Positions 42,760 to 54,834 are shown, counted from the stretch's first letter. The stretch: 64,000 bases of DNA from Luidia sarsii (GCA_949987565.1 OX465110.1:4264061-4328060); one strand, 5' to 3'. Made by a program: numbers and translations. Notes: generated by a model from the sequence alone, not told the origin.

Positions 42760-42910
42760 GACTTTGCGATGTCGGCACCGCGTCTACGCCAGCTGCGTAG
42801 GCCGGCTCGCGTCCCCGACGCCACGGCCGCCCCGTCCGCTGGGATTTCGGGATCCGGGGCACACGGTGGGGTTCGACTCTACTCCTCCACTTCCACTGCA
42901 GCCTGCCTAG
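42760..42910 (+). CDS. First coding exon of a probable nuclear-encoded mitochondrial protein
   Basis: The acceptor (pyrimidine tract then CCTCCAG at 42759) is followed nine bases later by an ATG at 42769 and a CTAG|GTAAGC donor after 42910. The 47 codons read MSAPRLRQLRRPARVPD, then an Ala/Ser/Gly-rich stretch, then GVRLYSSTSTAACL. There are seven arginines and no acidic residue except one Asp. An R-L-Y-S-S site is the kind cleaved by mitochondrial processing peptidase, so this is a textbook matrix-targeting presequence. The exon ends in phase 1. The downstream exon was not found in the window, so the mature protein is unknown. Confidence 0.6.
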
Positions 42911-42911
42911 G

Positions 42912-45339
42912 TAAGCCGCTGACTTCCTTTTTTTGGGGGGGGGGGGTGTTCCCGCATACAAATTGGCTGCACGTATATACAGGCGGGACATCCCTTTAGC
43001 GATTCCGCTAAACCTATACACACTGGATCTTTGAACACCTCCTGAATCCCTTCAGAAACGCACGTGGAAAGAGAAATGGGCCTTGCTCAAGACGACCGTA
43101 TAAATCCCCAATGCCGACTCCCATCTGAAAAATACACATCACTAATGGATTTCGGCCAAGCGGTTGTTGGTCACCTTGCGTACAAAAACACCCCAAACAA
43201 ACCTAGGCCCTCTGTAGGGTCTCATTATTGCATATTCAATCTCACCATAATACTCACAGAATGAAAACAGCATTGTGAAAGTGCATAATATGGTATAGGC
43301 CTAATGGATGTTTAGGGTAGAAAAAAAACCCACACAACTCTCTGTTCTCTTTAGGTAACGATGGAAGGGCTATATTTATAAGATGCACTGCGTGATTGAA
43401 CAGCTCAGACACTATATATTATCCCTCGTTAAGTGACAGGGGATCAACTGGTCTGGGTCGCCCGGCGGTTTGAACCCTTCCGGGTTGGCATTTTTTTCCC
43501 TTTCCCATTTTTTTTTTCGGGGGGGGGGATTTTTTTAAAGGCACGCTAAAATATTATACGTAATGACAGCAGCGATCCTATCTCAAATTTGAGACTTCAT
43601 CCCGGGACAATTCGTGGTATGTCCGTTAAGACCCAATGTCCCCAATGAACAATCCCATGAAATGGTCATTAAGAGAAAAGCCATCGACAAAATGTGTTGC
43701 TCAACACTCCGCCTAAACTGTGTAGAAGCGAGCAAGCTGTCTTGATTATCGCGATCACTCGACAGTCTGGCATTCGCACATGCAGTGTGCTGCAATAGTA
43801 TCTCCGTAATTTCTAGGGGAACAGATCAGCAGTAACCGAACGTTCCAAAAATTTTACACCGTAACCTTGTTGGTATGACGTGAATCAGGCTGTCTGCAAA
43901 AAAATGCAAAAAGAACAAAAAACGTTGGCGAGCCGATGTCAAGGCGCGTGCGCCTTTAAAAAGCGCGATATGCCGCGCGCGCACGATGGCGGTACAGGGC
44001 AGTTCTAACTACACAGTAGCACACCACGCCGGCACATTACGAAGCCGGGTGTGAACATAGATTGCAACAAACAAGCGTCCCTGACTCGATTGGACTCCCC
44101 TCCCCTTGAGGGGGGGGCAGGGGCTATAAGACAGGACGGCGAGGGAAAGAGGGAGAAGAGGGGGGGGGTGAAGCCTCCATAGATATAAGTGACCGATCCG
44201 TCCGTATTTTGTTATATTCAACGTCACGGCTGCGGACAGCTGGGCAACTTCGCCGCCGGATACCGCGGACTGTGTAGCGCTGGTAATCGGACGCATATCG
44301 CGTTGTTACGTAAACACGGGGACCCGCAGGGGGGGGGGGACCGGTATGGGGGACGTATACGCTTTGATGCTGACATGGGTCGTTGACGACCGCGCGACAA
44401 AATAGCTCCGGCATTCCACGGCCCCCCCTCATCTGACGGGCAGCAACGTCGACAGCTATTCCCGCCGGGCACGTCGGCGTGCGATCGGCCGACCATCCGA
44501 TGCAACAGACAGACGCACCGGCCAGTTCAACACGTACGGTATATTACGGCGTAAATTATATGCATACACAATGTATGTATGACATGCAAAAAACATTGCC
44601 AAGTCAATCGTGGGGTTGGGGGGTTGGTGTTCGTTACTGCCGATGCGGTAAACGATGCATTTTAATCGACAGTCATGCCGCTGGTCTCTATAGTCATAAA
44701 GTTGTGATAAATATTCATTGCTTGCGATCGTTGCTCGCTATTCATTGCATACCCCGGTCGTCTATATAACCAAGCTCCATCCGCTCTGATCAATACTCGT
44801 CCAGTGTTATATATAATTCTTCTTCTTTTTTTCTTTTTTTTAAATTGAGTGCAAAGCTTGGATTTGGAAGCGTAAAGTGGGAAAGGAAGCGATTTGTAAA
44901 ACCGTGTGTCGTGTGTGTAATCAGCGCGCATTCTTTTAACCACGTTGATGTATGGCGCGTCTCACACCATTGCCGATATACGCCGTGGTCGTTTATTTCC
45001 ATAAACGATAACGTGCACGGCATCGCAAGTGAACGCCGCTGATGGGAATAAATCACTCGTGCAAAGTTTTTGAGGATCCAGACATGACGCCGACCCTCCT
45101 CTAGGCGGAAGGTTCAATTCCGACGACCAAAGCGAGAGAGAGAGTATTAACTTCTATCGAAAGAAGCACAGAACGAAGACGTTGATATAAATCTCTCGCG
45201 GTCGAATTGAATTTCGAAGAGGTGGACTTGGGCACTTTGCGTTGATGCGAAATGAATATTTGCAATGACATTTATGGCGTCGGTGAACCTGGGATACCTC
45301 AATTCGATATTCATTTCGACAATATAGCTGACGGGCCTG
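42912..45339. other. Intron or intergenic sequence, nothing firmly recognised
   Basis: G runs at 42935-42946 and 43520-43527. CpG-rich patch at 43920-44000 with GCGCGTGCGCC and ACGATGGCGG is promoter-like but has no confirmed exon. T/C run at 44820-44840. Confidence 0.4.
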
Positions 45340-45825
45340 TAAATCTCCTCCTCCCCCTTCTCCTCCATTTCCTCCTCGTTCTCGTCCTCCTCGTTTTCGT
45401 CCTCCTCCTCATCCTCCCCCCGCTTCCTCTATACCTCTTTCCCTCCCCTCTCTCTCTCTCCCTCCTCTTCGTCTTCTTCTTCTTCTTCTTCTTCTTCTTC
45501 GTCTTCTTCTTCGTCTTCTTCTTCTTCTTTTTTTTTTCCTTCTTTGTTCTTGTTCTTGTTCTTCTTCTTATTATTCTTCCTCTTCTTCTCGTTCTCGTAT
45601 ACTTCTCCTTCTCCTTCTTCTCCCCTCCCCTTCCTCTCCCCTACCCGCCCCTCTCTCCCCTTGATCTTGCCCCCTCCTCCTCTTCTTCTTCTTCTTCTTC
45701 TTCTTCTTCTTCTTCTCGTTCTTCTCCTTCTCCTTCCCTTCCCCCGTCCACTCCCCCTAACCTCCCCTCTCCCCTCCCTCTCTTGCTAATGCTCCCTCTC
45801 CTTCTTCCTGCCCTTCCTTCGTCCT
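45340..45825. repeat. CTT/CTC trinucleotide microsatellite
   Basis: Pyrimidine-only runs of CTT, CTC and CCT units (for example 45475-45530 and 45680-45720). Confidence 0.95.
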
Positions 45826-46942
45826 AATTAAACTCACCTTGATTCAATCGATCCAAACGGATGGCGCCATGCCATATGTGTAACTAGGCACACTGATTTA
45901 GTTTACACATTGTTTTTCAATCTGACGGTGCGCGCACATACCTGCATCTCCCAGCGACCGCATTGAACGACAATGTCTGAAGGCGACCTCCCGCACAAAC
46001 TAATATACGAGTTGGGAGATGCCGTCTAACAACTGGCGTTGCCAGTGCAACCGATCCCCACTGCCCACTCCGACAATCTTCCATAACAATCAGTGACGGT
46101 GTGTGTTTGCGCGAACCTAGTGTCTTGTGGAGACCTAAGACAATAAGTTGAAATGGGGAAAATGTATAGGCTAGGTGTATAGGTCTCCACAACATGGTTT
46201 TCACTAAACTGATATTTGGAAATAACTTAAAAACGGGAAATTTGTGATGGTAAAAATCCGTCGCAAATTAAAGTGTTATATAATAAGGGACATACGGTCC
46301 AAATTTCTAACCAGGAAAGTGAATGTGGTTGAAATGGCAGCATTTTGGAAAAAAAGTTTCTCACTCGGCTGTATAGGCCTACTGCACGATAATAAAGCAA
46401 TGTCTGCACAAGGACACACAAATCGGTGTGTGTGCGTGTGTATGTATGTTTAGCGCCGACTTAACTGTCTGAGCGCAGCCAAGATACCAGGGCTTATGCC
46501 AAGTCCATCACGCGCTTGCCATTGGCCTTGACCCCCCCCCACCCGATGACAAGATCACAGATCAACAAACCGAGTCCTTCAGACCGAAATAAGTGAGCTT
46601 TCTTATCTTACTGTGTTCAGCACTATGCGGAAGGGATATGTAAGACCAGTATGCTGGTGGCATCCCATACGGACATCCAGGAGTCGGGCGCATTAAATTG
46701 TATGCACATACAGATACAATCATTATAATAGGCCATTCATTTGTGTTCGTATTTCTGCATAGCATGAATAAATTGTCAAAGCATACCGTATGGAAATCAC
46801 ATGCATCGTTGCATGTGTACCTTCATTTTGTGCGCATTATTGCAACGTGGCATACAAATTATCCTTTGAGAGCGAGGGGATGGGTAGGATTCAACCAACC
46901 ACTCTGCGATATAATGCTACCAAACAACGTATAGGGCAATAT
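45826..46942. other. Sequence without recognisable features
   Basis: Unique DNA. Short GT run at 46425-46445. Confidence 0.45.
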
Positions 46943-47312
46943 TTAAAGGCCCAATACAACATTGAGTAGATCGGAAAACATCGATGTCCACAGTTTTCCT
47001 GCTAATTTACAGAGATTGTAGATGGTCATGATAGAATCCTCATGTTGAAATCTTACAGTCTGGGATGCTGTACGTCTTTAGAAATCGTCACTCAAACAGC
47101 GACAAATATAGTTGATTACTCGCGAGTAATAAACTATTTCTAACACTACAGAACGGTTCGAAAACCTTTTGCCTTTTTCTACTTTCTCAGATTACCATTT
47201 GAGCTAAAACCTTCGCAGGATTTCTATTTTGGAATGTTTAATGGTTTAACACACAAACTGTGGCAATATTTTGACTTTTAACGATGTAGTTTATAGGCCT
47301 ATGGGGCCTTTA
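46943..47312. mobile_element. MITE, family Q, inverted copy
   Basis: Starts TTTAAAGGCCCAATACAACA and carries GCTAAAACCTTCGCAGG and TTACCATTTGAGC in reverse order to 28706-29049. Right end near TAGTTTATAGGCC. Confidence 0.8.
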
Positions 47313-48119
47313 GGCACCATGTTGAGCAACCTTTGTCAAGATACAAATAGCATAATACTGTCCTATACTCCCGGGTGGCGTTGGACAGGAAAATCTTTCA
47401 ACATTGTCGGTGAAACCAGTGAGCGGTTTCGCCCAACAATTTTTGATCAGGGCTCTTCGCTGCGTGTATTCGCGCGTGTCTGTTACAGGCGTATCGTATA
47501 GCGCAAGAGGCCGGTGCTTTAAAGGTATCGCACGTGCTCGGACGCGGTCTGTACTGATCTCACACAGTGGCGGTATATTGGAAAGCGATGCTATAGGAGC
47601 CGAGGAGCTCTACTGGCCTAAGGCTTCACTATGGAGACTTGATTGAAGCGCAGTGCGTTTGCGACGGAGGTCGTGGTGTCTGGCTAAATAAGGCCATAGA
47701 TATAATACGATGTTTGCATCAAGGAGAATGTAATTCAATGAGGGTTTGCTGTACTCGTAATAAGCATGCACTGTGTTCAGTCCTTTGCTTTTTATCTAGT
47801 GCATTATTAGGCCTGTATATACACATAAAACTATGATGTACGCGGTACCCGCCGCTATATATTCGAATCTAACACGCTACCTTGACCAGCTCGGTGGCCA
47901 CGGAGGTTAAGATATCTGGGCCCAATTTCATAGAGCCGCTAAAATCTGCTAAGCAGGAAAAGTCTTCCTCGTGTAAGCAGGCAGTTACAAACTGCACTGC
48001 GATGTGATGTCCATTGCTTTTGACTTGTATTCAACTCTTCTTTACTTAGCGTGAAAACAAAAGTGAAGTTTGGGTTGGCAAGGGGATCCTGTGGCTCATG
48101 AGTTTTTGCGCTTAAGCAC
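47313..48119. other. Sequence without recognisable features
   Basis: A cysteine-rich but unsupported open frame at 47639-47836 has no ATG in context or domain. Confidence 0.4.
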
Positions 48120-48212
48120 ATTTTGGCGTATAAGCGGCTCAATGGAATTGCCCCTGCACTATAGAAAGCAGGAGCCGCGGGTTCGATTCCCGCCACGACC
48201 TGCTTTTGTCCC
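48120..48212 (+). repeat. tRNA-derived SINE head
   Basis: GCACTATAGAAAGCAGGAGC then GCGGGTTCGATTCCCGCC, an intact B box within a T-arm hairpin. AGCGGCTCAATGG is a plausible A box. Same family as 17395-17475. Confidence 0.65.
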
Positions 48213-49705
48213 CCCCCCCATGCATCGGGCAATCGGGCAAAGCATTAAGCACGCGAGTGCTTATCAAGGGGAATATGGGGTAATTGGACGGCATTAGAGA
48301 TAACGCCCACTGGGCCTGGGCCACGGAGAAACCACCAAGGAGAGAGGAATGTTACGCGGTATAACGTAGCCTCGTCCAAGGCGGTCTCTCCGGTACGGCT
48401 CCGTGCAGAGATCCGGGCCAAACGCACGCAAACCTCGGCACAACGGCATCATACCACGCCGGTTGCATGCAAGCTGGACGCGGCTCGCAGACCGCACCGA
48501 TGCCATACCGCACACAACGATATGTGTGCGTACATGTGTACGAGCCTGTACGCACCTGTCCTGGCTGCCCTCGAATAGACCAAGACAAGACGCGCATATT
48601 ATTATACGATATATACGAACGCAAGTTTCGGGCGGGGTATGGCGCACAGCGTGCGTAAGCTATGAGCGGATCAATGGGGCTGCATTTCGCAAAGATGTTG
48701 CGCAGAACACCATACTAGTACTAGGCCGGATTTTGATTTCTAAATCGGCGACCAACGCCTTGGTCAAGGCTAGGTATAACGGCGGGATGTCGCCGGCTTT
48801 TGGCGTCTCTCGCCCGCACGCACCTTTTGCCACCTCTGGAAACGACCGATCCTAAGCCTGTACTTTTGGGTGTTTCTTTCACGGGTTACGTAAACGTGCA
48901 GTTAGTGGCTGAATTTGACCGATTACAAAAACTGTCACCAAAGAAATTAAATTCTCATAAAAACATGCATGTGGACACACATTTAGACAAAATAAGAATC
49001 ATTAATAAAAAACACACACTGCGCACTAAACAATTTCCCAGGAATTTAGTAACAAATCATTCATTCCAAATCTGAGTTAACGCGGGAACGGTGGATCTCC
49101 TGTACCTAGTAGGTACGACATTTAGAAAGTTGGAGACCAGCAGTGGTAGAGCTCCGAAGATCCCTACTGCGAACACTACCTCTGCCAGGTGGAAGCATGC
49201 TCCTATTATTAGATCCTAGTCGTTTCTCACCAAACCTAAACAGTAGTTCTCAAGTAGTTTCCAATGATGGGAGATTCAATGAATTGAGAGCAGAAGTATG
49301 GCAGTCATAACTCTGAAGCTGTAATGATTCGAACAGCACGCTTCTGAACTCTCAATGGCCCTAAAGGTAACGTCTGCTCTTGTTTCGCAAGTCTTGTGCG
49401 CATGCGCGCAATGCCACGACCTGCCTTAACTGAGCCATCAGCACTTTGAGACCCCCCCCCCCCACAACATGTCTGTTCTCTTCGGGAGATGAAATTGGAA
49501 CTAATCACCTCACGATGGATTCAATCCGATGAATGATGGGGAGCTCTTCGCGGCTTAATTTAAGGCGAGGGGAACAAACAAAATATACCTCATAGTTGTG
49601 GAGATGCCGGCATTTCTGGAATGTCATTAGGAATGTGGAGGGCCAAGAGAGACAGAGAGAAAGGGACAGACAGGTGACACGTTATGTGATTTATACACCG
49701 GGTAG
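48213..49705. other. Sequence without recognisable features
   Basis: C runs at 48210-48219 and 49452-49463; no exon-like frame. Confidence 0.4.
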
Positions 49706-50014
49706 CAAATTGGTATTTGTCTCACGAGAGTCCGGCTTCCATCGGGACCCCATCAAGAATGCCTCCTTTTGGAAATGGACAACTATAAAGTATGACGCCC
49801 GGATGGAGAGAACGCCGGCATTGACATCGTGTGAACGCGACTTTTTTTTATATAAATTGGTATTTGTCTCGTGAGAGTCTAGCTTCCATGGATACCCCAT
49901 CAAAGAATGTCTCCTTCTGAAAATGGACGAGCTATCAAGTATGATGCCCAGACAGTATATAGATGTATGTATATACAGAGAACGCTGGCATTGACATCGT
50001 GTGAACGAGACCTT
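49706..50014. repeat. Two-copy tandem duplication, about 148-158 bases per unit
   Basis: AAATTGGTATTTGTCTCACG opens the first unit and AAATTGGTATTTGTCTCGTG the second (49854). Both contain GAGAACGC and GGCATTGACATCGTGTGAAC near their ends. About 12% divergence by eye. Confidence 0.88.
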
Positions 50015-50556
50015 GACCTGTCCCCGTTCAGCCGTGATGGTGCCTTCTTCTTCTTTTTTCCTTCAAACGCGAGCAGGGGAACGAACTCGACGTCCCAAGC
50101 AGTTCCCATAATACCAGCTGTGCATGCAATCGCGGCTGACGGATGATACGGACTTCCACGGGGGCTATACGTACAGGCACGTATTATCCCAAACCTCCCT
50201 CGGCCCGTCCCCGCGTGAACGGATGCAGCTGACCCACTTTCCACGGCGTTTCCGTCACGTATGGAGGGGGAGAGGAGGTTGGGGGGGGGGAGAGAGAGAT
50301 GCCACGTGCTGCCCTGCCCCTGGACATGCTACATCGATGAACACTAGTGACCCAAATCTTTCATCCGGACTAGTGGAGGTGTCACCCCGACTAACGGAGC
50401 CCGGATTTGCATTTTTTTTTTTCCTTCCCTTTTTTTTCCCGTTGGAAGAACGCCTGGATACAATCGTACATGTTGCCCCGCAAAACGGAAATTGCAGCGG
50501 AGTCAAGGGCTGGCCCAGACCAATTCGACCTGGCGTCTGTATGGGGGCTGCCATAC

Positions 50557-50688
50557 CTGGAGGGCCTTGAGCTTATCGAGTATCGAGTCATCCGAGTCGA
50601 TGGTCGGCGTGTCACGCCCCTCAGCTATGGCGTCCTTTTGGGAATATTTTAAGATAACATGGTGGGGTTTTAAAGTACCGGTATTCAT
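50557..50688 (-). CDS. Probable first coding exon, protein family not recognised
   Basis: The ATG (AAAATGAAT, A at -3) is followed by 44 codons ending CTCCAG|GTATGG, phase 0. The translation includes MNTGTLKPHHVILKYSQKDA, AEGRDTPTIDSDDS and ILDKLKALQ, a balanced, charged, soluble sequence with an amphipathic Leu/Lys end that looks like genuine protein. The opposite strand is also open, but its frame has no start or splice signals. The ATG is 98 bases from a CCAAT box. No following exon was found to the left, so the gene probably has a long first intron. Confidence 0.6.
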
Positions 50689-50785
50689 TTTCGAGTTCTT
50701 CGTCTCGACTTGAAGACAGCCGTTCCGAGGCGGTCTCGGGCGCCGTTGGAGCAAGGGTCACCGCAGGTCGAGGTGATGCTCACCG

Positions 50786-50790
50786 ATTGG
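50786..50790 (-). promoter_or_regulatory. CCAAT box upstream of the 50.6 kb exon
   Basis: The minus strand reads CTGACCAATCGGTGAGC, a good NF-Y context, in GC-rich DNA directly upstream of the exon. No TATA between it and the ATG. Confidence 0.4.
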
Positions 50791-50799
50791 TCAGCTTGA

Positions 50800-51590
50800 T
50801 GGACATTGCTCGAGGTACAGACGCATATAAAAATCACCTATGTGGACATTCTGGAGCGTGATACGGGTCTGGATGACACTCCAACGCGCTAAAATATGCT
50901 AGGCCGGGCCGGGCTAGTTGGTAGTCTTGGTTCAAGACGCTGTTGGTGGAGATACTGTGAGACCCGACCATTGATGTCCGTAATACAGAGGCCTGGGCAC
51001 GATGAACGCGGTATCCAAAATGATCCGCAAACACACGTATACGCATCTACACAGATGGTCCACGTTGCAGCTTAGTTCAACGCGTACGTACGTACGTACA
51101 TGTACGTGTGTGCGGATCTCTGTGCGAGTTCGTAAGCGTCGGTGTACACTGCGGGTCGCGGTCGGCAATCCAAACCAGCGACGTCTTGAAGCAAGACTAG
51201 TTGGGAGAAGGTGGACATTCGCAGAGACCGAGTCGGCGTTGGTTAGATGTCCCTTGAATTTGTATTACAGCAGGAGCATGGAGAAGAGTGAACCGTGACC
51301 CGTGGCATAGGCAAGGGAAGCCTTTTGGAACGGGTACCAGCGTGCAGGACCTTGTTGAGCGTGTCAGGGTCAACAGACTTTTGGGGGTGTTTTGATGGAC
51401 TGCGGATGAGCTCGAGTTTGAGTCTCCTGTTACCTATATGTTAATGTATAGGGTTCGCACGGAGAGACGGGGGGGGGGGTCCTCGGACCAGACGAAATGG
51501 ACTTTCTTCCAGTTCGGACGCGTCCTCGTTCCAGTCTAAACCCCCTTTGTAACGATAAAAGGGAAACTGATTACAGACTTCTCGAAGAGA
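50800..51590. other. Sequence without recognisable features
   Basis: A short ACGT run at 51083-51107 and a G run at 51470-51479 only. Confidence 0.45.
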
Positions 51591-51915
51591 GAGAGATGGG
51601 GAGAGAGAGGGGTGGAGAGAGGGAGAAAGATGGAGGGAGAGGTGGAGAGAGAGAATGGAAAGAAAGGGGAGAGAGAGTGGGAGAGAGAGAGATGGAGAGG
51701 TGGAGGTATGGAGAGAGGTGAAGAGAGAGGGGAGAGAGAGGGAGAGGTGGAGAGAGAGGAGGAGAGATGTGGGGGAGAGAGGTGGATAGAGAGAGATGGA
51801 TAGAGAGAGATGGAGAGAGAGAGATGAAGAGAGATGGAGAGACAGAGAGAGACAGAGAGAGAGACAGAGGGAGAGAGAGAGTGAGAGAGAGAGACAGACA
51901 GAGATAGAGAGAGAG
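51590..51915. repeat. GA-rich microsatellite
   Basis: GAGAGAGATGGAGAGA-type units. It is the purine counterpart of the CT array at 26458-26925 relative to the neighbouring dispersed repeat. Confidence 0.95.
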
Positions 51916-51920
51916 AGCTG

Positions 51921-52523
51921 GGGGCTAACCTTGTATGGTGACAATACCGTATAGCCGCTAGACAACCGATTTCATACGGGACCCGTCGTGTTTTGTTTCC
52001 CACAATGGGTCTCTTCTGGATTCAATACCGGCCTCAACAAGTACCAGTATGTGTAAACGGCTATACAATCCGCGTTCCGCATCACGCCAACGTCACACAC
52101 GTAAATAAAAAAAAGAAAACAAAAAGGGAGATCCGTAGGGCCAGGGAAAGGCGCCGCAAGACCACAAAAAACGGCACTTTCTGGTGGCAGTATAGTGGTG
52201 GTGGGAGAGCAATGGGGGAATGAGGATTCGGGTGAGCTCAGACAATGGTCATGTTACGTTGTCAGCCTTCCCGCCAAGAATGTTTCTTTATGGAACATTC
52301 TGGGATGCCCGCGGTGGTGCGCAATTCTGTTTCACCGTAATCTCGCGTCTACACTTTATCCCCTCAGCATACAGGAACACTATACACGTGAGCCCGTACA
52401 CCTTTTGCTCGGTTATGTCTGGAAATGACAATCGAATATTATGCGCGGATAAAAAAAGAGACATTCTCAAAATACAAACAAACCCGGAGAGCGCAGACCT
52501 CCGTCAAGCACCATTTACCGACA
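51921..52523. repeat. 0.6 kb dispersed repeat, copy 2, inverted
   Basis: Reverse-complement copy of 25843-26455, for example CTCGGTTATGTCTGGAAATG and CCGTCAAGCACCATTTACCG. It carries an extra insert of about 37 bases at 52273-52310 that contains the inverted repeat AGAATGTT/AACATTCT. Confidence 0.88.
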
Positions 52524-52524
52524 A

Positions 52525-53358
52525 GAGAGAGAGAGAGAGAGAGGTGGACCATTTAGAGAGAGAGATGGGGAGAGATAAAGAGATGGAGAGAGAGAGACTG
52601 AGAGAGAGAGAGATGGAGAGAGATATGGAGAGACAGAGACTGAGAGAGAGATGGAGAGTGAGAGATGGAGAGAGATGGAGGAGAGAGACTGAGTGAGATG
52701 GAGAGAGAGATATGGAGAGAGAGAGAGAGAGAGAGACTGAGAGAGAGAGAGATGGAGAGCGAGAGACTGAGAGAGATATGGAGAGAGAGAGAGACTGAGA
52801 GAAAGATGGAGAGCGAGAGATGGAGAGAGAGAGAGAGAGACTGAGAGAGAGATGGAAAGCGAGAGATGGAGAGAGGAGAGAGACTGAGTGAGATGAAGAG
52901 AGAGAGAGTGACTGAGAGAGAGAGATGGAGAGAGACTGAGAGAGATGGGGAGAGACTGAGAGAGATGGAGAGAGAGATGGAGAAAGATGGGGAGAGAGAC
53001 GGAGAGAGATGGAAAGAGATGGAGAGAGATGGAGAGAGAGGGGGAGAGAGATAGAGAGAGATAGAGAGAGATGGAGAGAGAGATGGAGAGAAATAGAGAG
53101 GAGGAGAGAAAGATGGAGAGAGATGTAGAGAGAGAGGGGGAGAGAGAGAAGAGAGAGGGGAGCGAGAGAGAGAAAGAGATGGAGAGAGAGAGCAAGAGAG
53201 AGAAAGAGATGGAGAGAGATGGGAGGGCAAGAGAGAGAAAGAGATGGAAAGAGATGTAGAGAGAGAGAGAGAGGGGGGCGAGAGAGAGAAAGAGATGGAG
53301 AGAGAGGGCGAGAGAGAGAGAGAGATGGAGAGAGAGATGGCGAGAGAGAGAAAGAGAC
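52525..53358. repeat. 0.8 kb GAGAGAGATGGAGA microsatellite
   Basis: Purine-rich units with GAGACTGAGAGAGA variants. Low-complexity frames on both strands are not called. Confidence 0.95.
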
Positions 53359-54214
53359 CCACCGCTGTTCTAGTTAGAGCTTCATCCTTTTAAGAGCCAC
53401 CGGATTGGGCATTATTGGATCACGTGGACTGATGTGTTTACACGCATGCCTGACCACGCGAGGGAGCCGACTCGCACGGGCTGCAAGGATGGACATGTAT
53501 AGTCTGGTTCCTGACTGTAGGAGGAGATTCGTTCTGGTTGCAAACGGCGCCATCTACCAGGCTCGAGATATCTGATCGCGCGAGCTTAAAGGGGGAACGA
53601 AACCCAGAGAAAAAAAGATGGCTTATCTGATTGGGTGTTAAAAACAGCCTATACAATTACCTATGTGCTACTCACCTACGAGTTTCATAAAGAGGGGGAA
53701 AATCACGGAATTCAGTGGCCTAATCTGCGTTCCCGCAAACGGCCATCTTTTCGAAGGGGACCGTGCCGGCCACTCGTCACGGCGGCGACGGAGTCGGCCG
53801 GGCCCGTAAACCCAGACTCCGCCGGTGACTGCTCGGCACCGCATGGAGCCTGCGCCGAGTAAGATACCAATACCGTATACCTCCCGCCACCCCCCCCCCT
53901 CCCCCCCTCCTCATCATCTCGTGGATCTCAATTATACCCGTATTAACGGTGGTCAAGTTGCCGGGAACTTGTAAGTGTCATTTACCCTCAGTGCAACTGC
54001 CTGAATCGCAACTCCGACGTACGGCTATTGAAACAAAAAAGGTCACGGCAATTGCAACTGAGATGCACTTGTTGCTTAGATTATCGATTCTGCTGACCCC
54101 GAGACAAATCGGGGTTCTTTTTTTTTTGACGAACACCTTTTCCTCCCTTAAGCTTTAATGAATAATAATCACGAAATTTTCCACGTGAAATGACTTTTTT
54201 TGTCGAAGAATTAG
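53359..54214. other. Sequence without firm features
   Basis: CpG-rich patch at 53740-53870 ends in ATGGAGCCTGCGCCGAGTAA, which could be a very short first exon before a GTAAGA donor, but the evidence is too thin to call. Confidence 0.35.
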
Positions 54215-54436
54215 AGGCATTCAAGCCCCTCTCTCCCTCCCACTCCTTCTGTCTCTCCCATTCTCATCTGTATCTCTCTTCCCACTCCCTCTCATTCTTC
54301 CCCTCTCCCTGTCTCCTCCTCTCCGTTCTTTCGCCCCCTCTCTACCTCCCCCTTCATACTCTCTCTCTCTCCCCCACCCTCCCTTCACTTGTCCACCTCT
54401 CTCTCGCCCTCTTTTCCCCTACCTCTCCCTCGATCC
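54215..54436. repeat. CT-rich microsatellite, left of the 54.4 kb MITE
   Basis: CCCTCTCTCCCTCCCACTCC and related units; the text CTCTCCCATTCTCATCTGTA recurs on the other side of the MITE. Confidence 0.9.
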
Positions 54437-54438
54437 AC

Positions 54439-54815
54439 TATGAACATCTAAACCGTGAGAAGGGGGTGAAAATGTCATTTTGCCGTGAAACTAAAAAGTC
54501 ACTTTGATTTCACGGTGCATTTTACAGTGAATTCACCGTGAAAATAATCGCCTCTCTGACTTGAAATGGACATCTTCAGTTCACTAAATAGACCGTGAAA
54601 AAACGTAAATATCTAGGGTGGCAAGCTCCAGCCTTGAGGAATGGCAAATTCAATTACCAGTAGGGACCCTCAGCCCCCATAGAGGTACTGTATGATGTCC
54701 TTGTAACTGTAACTACCCAATACTTCTAAATTGCCTCTATAGCCATTTCCACCAGAAATTTCTTTTAACGGCTAAATGACATTTTCACCCCATTTTCACG
54801 GTTTAGATGTTCATA
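54439..54815. mobile_element. MITE with about 40-base terminal inverted repeats and TA duplication
   Basis: The left end TATGAACATCTAAACCGTGA and GGGGTGAAAATGTCATTT are mirrored by the right end AAATGACATTTTCACCCC and TCACGGTTTAGATGTTCATA. The TA at each edge fits a Tc1/mariner-type insertion. Inside are several ACCGTGAAA/TTTCACGGT motifs. It sits between two pyrimidine arrays. No transposase frame. Confidence 0.82.
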
Positions 54816-54834
54816 GTCATGCTCACTCCCTGTC

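Noticed and set aside
45100..45130. Possible tRNA T arm (GGTTCAATTCC)
   Set aside because: No matching acceptor, D or anticodon arm upstream.
47639..47836. Cysteine-rich short frame
   Set aside because: No ATG start in context, no signal peptide and no known cysteine spacing.
53838..53858. Five-codon first exon (ATGGAGCCTGCGCCG then GTAAGA)
   Set aside because: Too short to support without transcript data.
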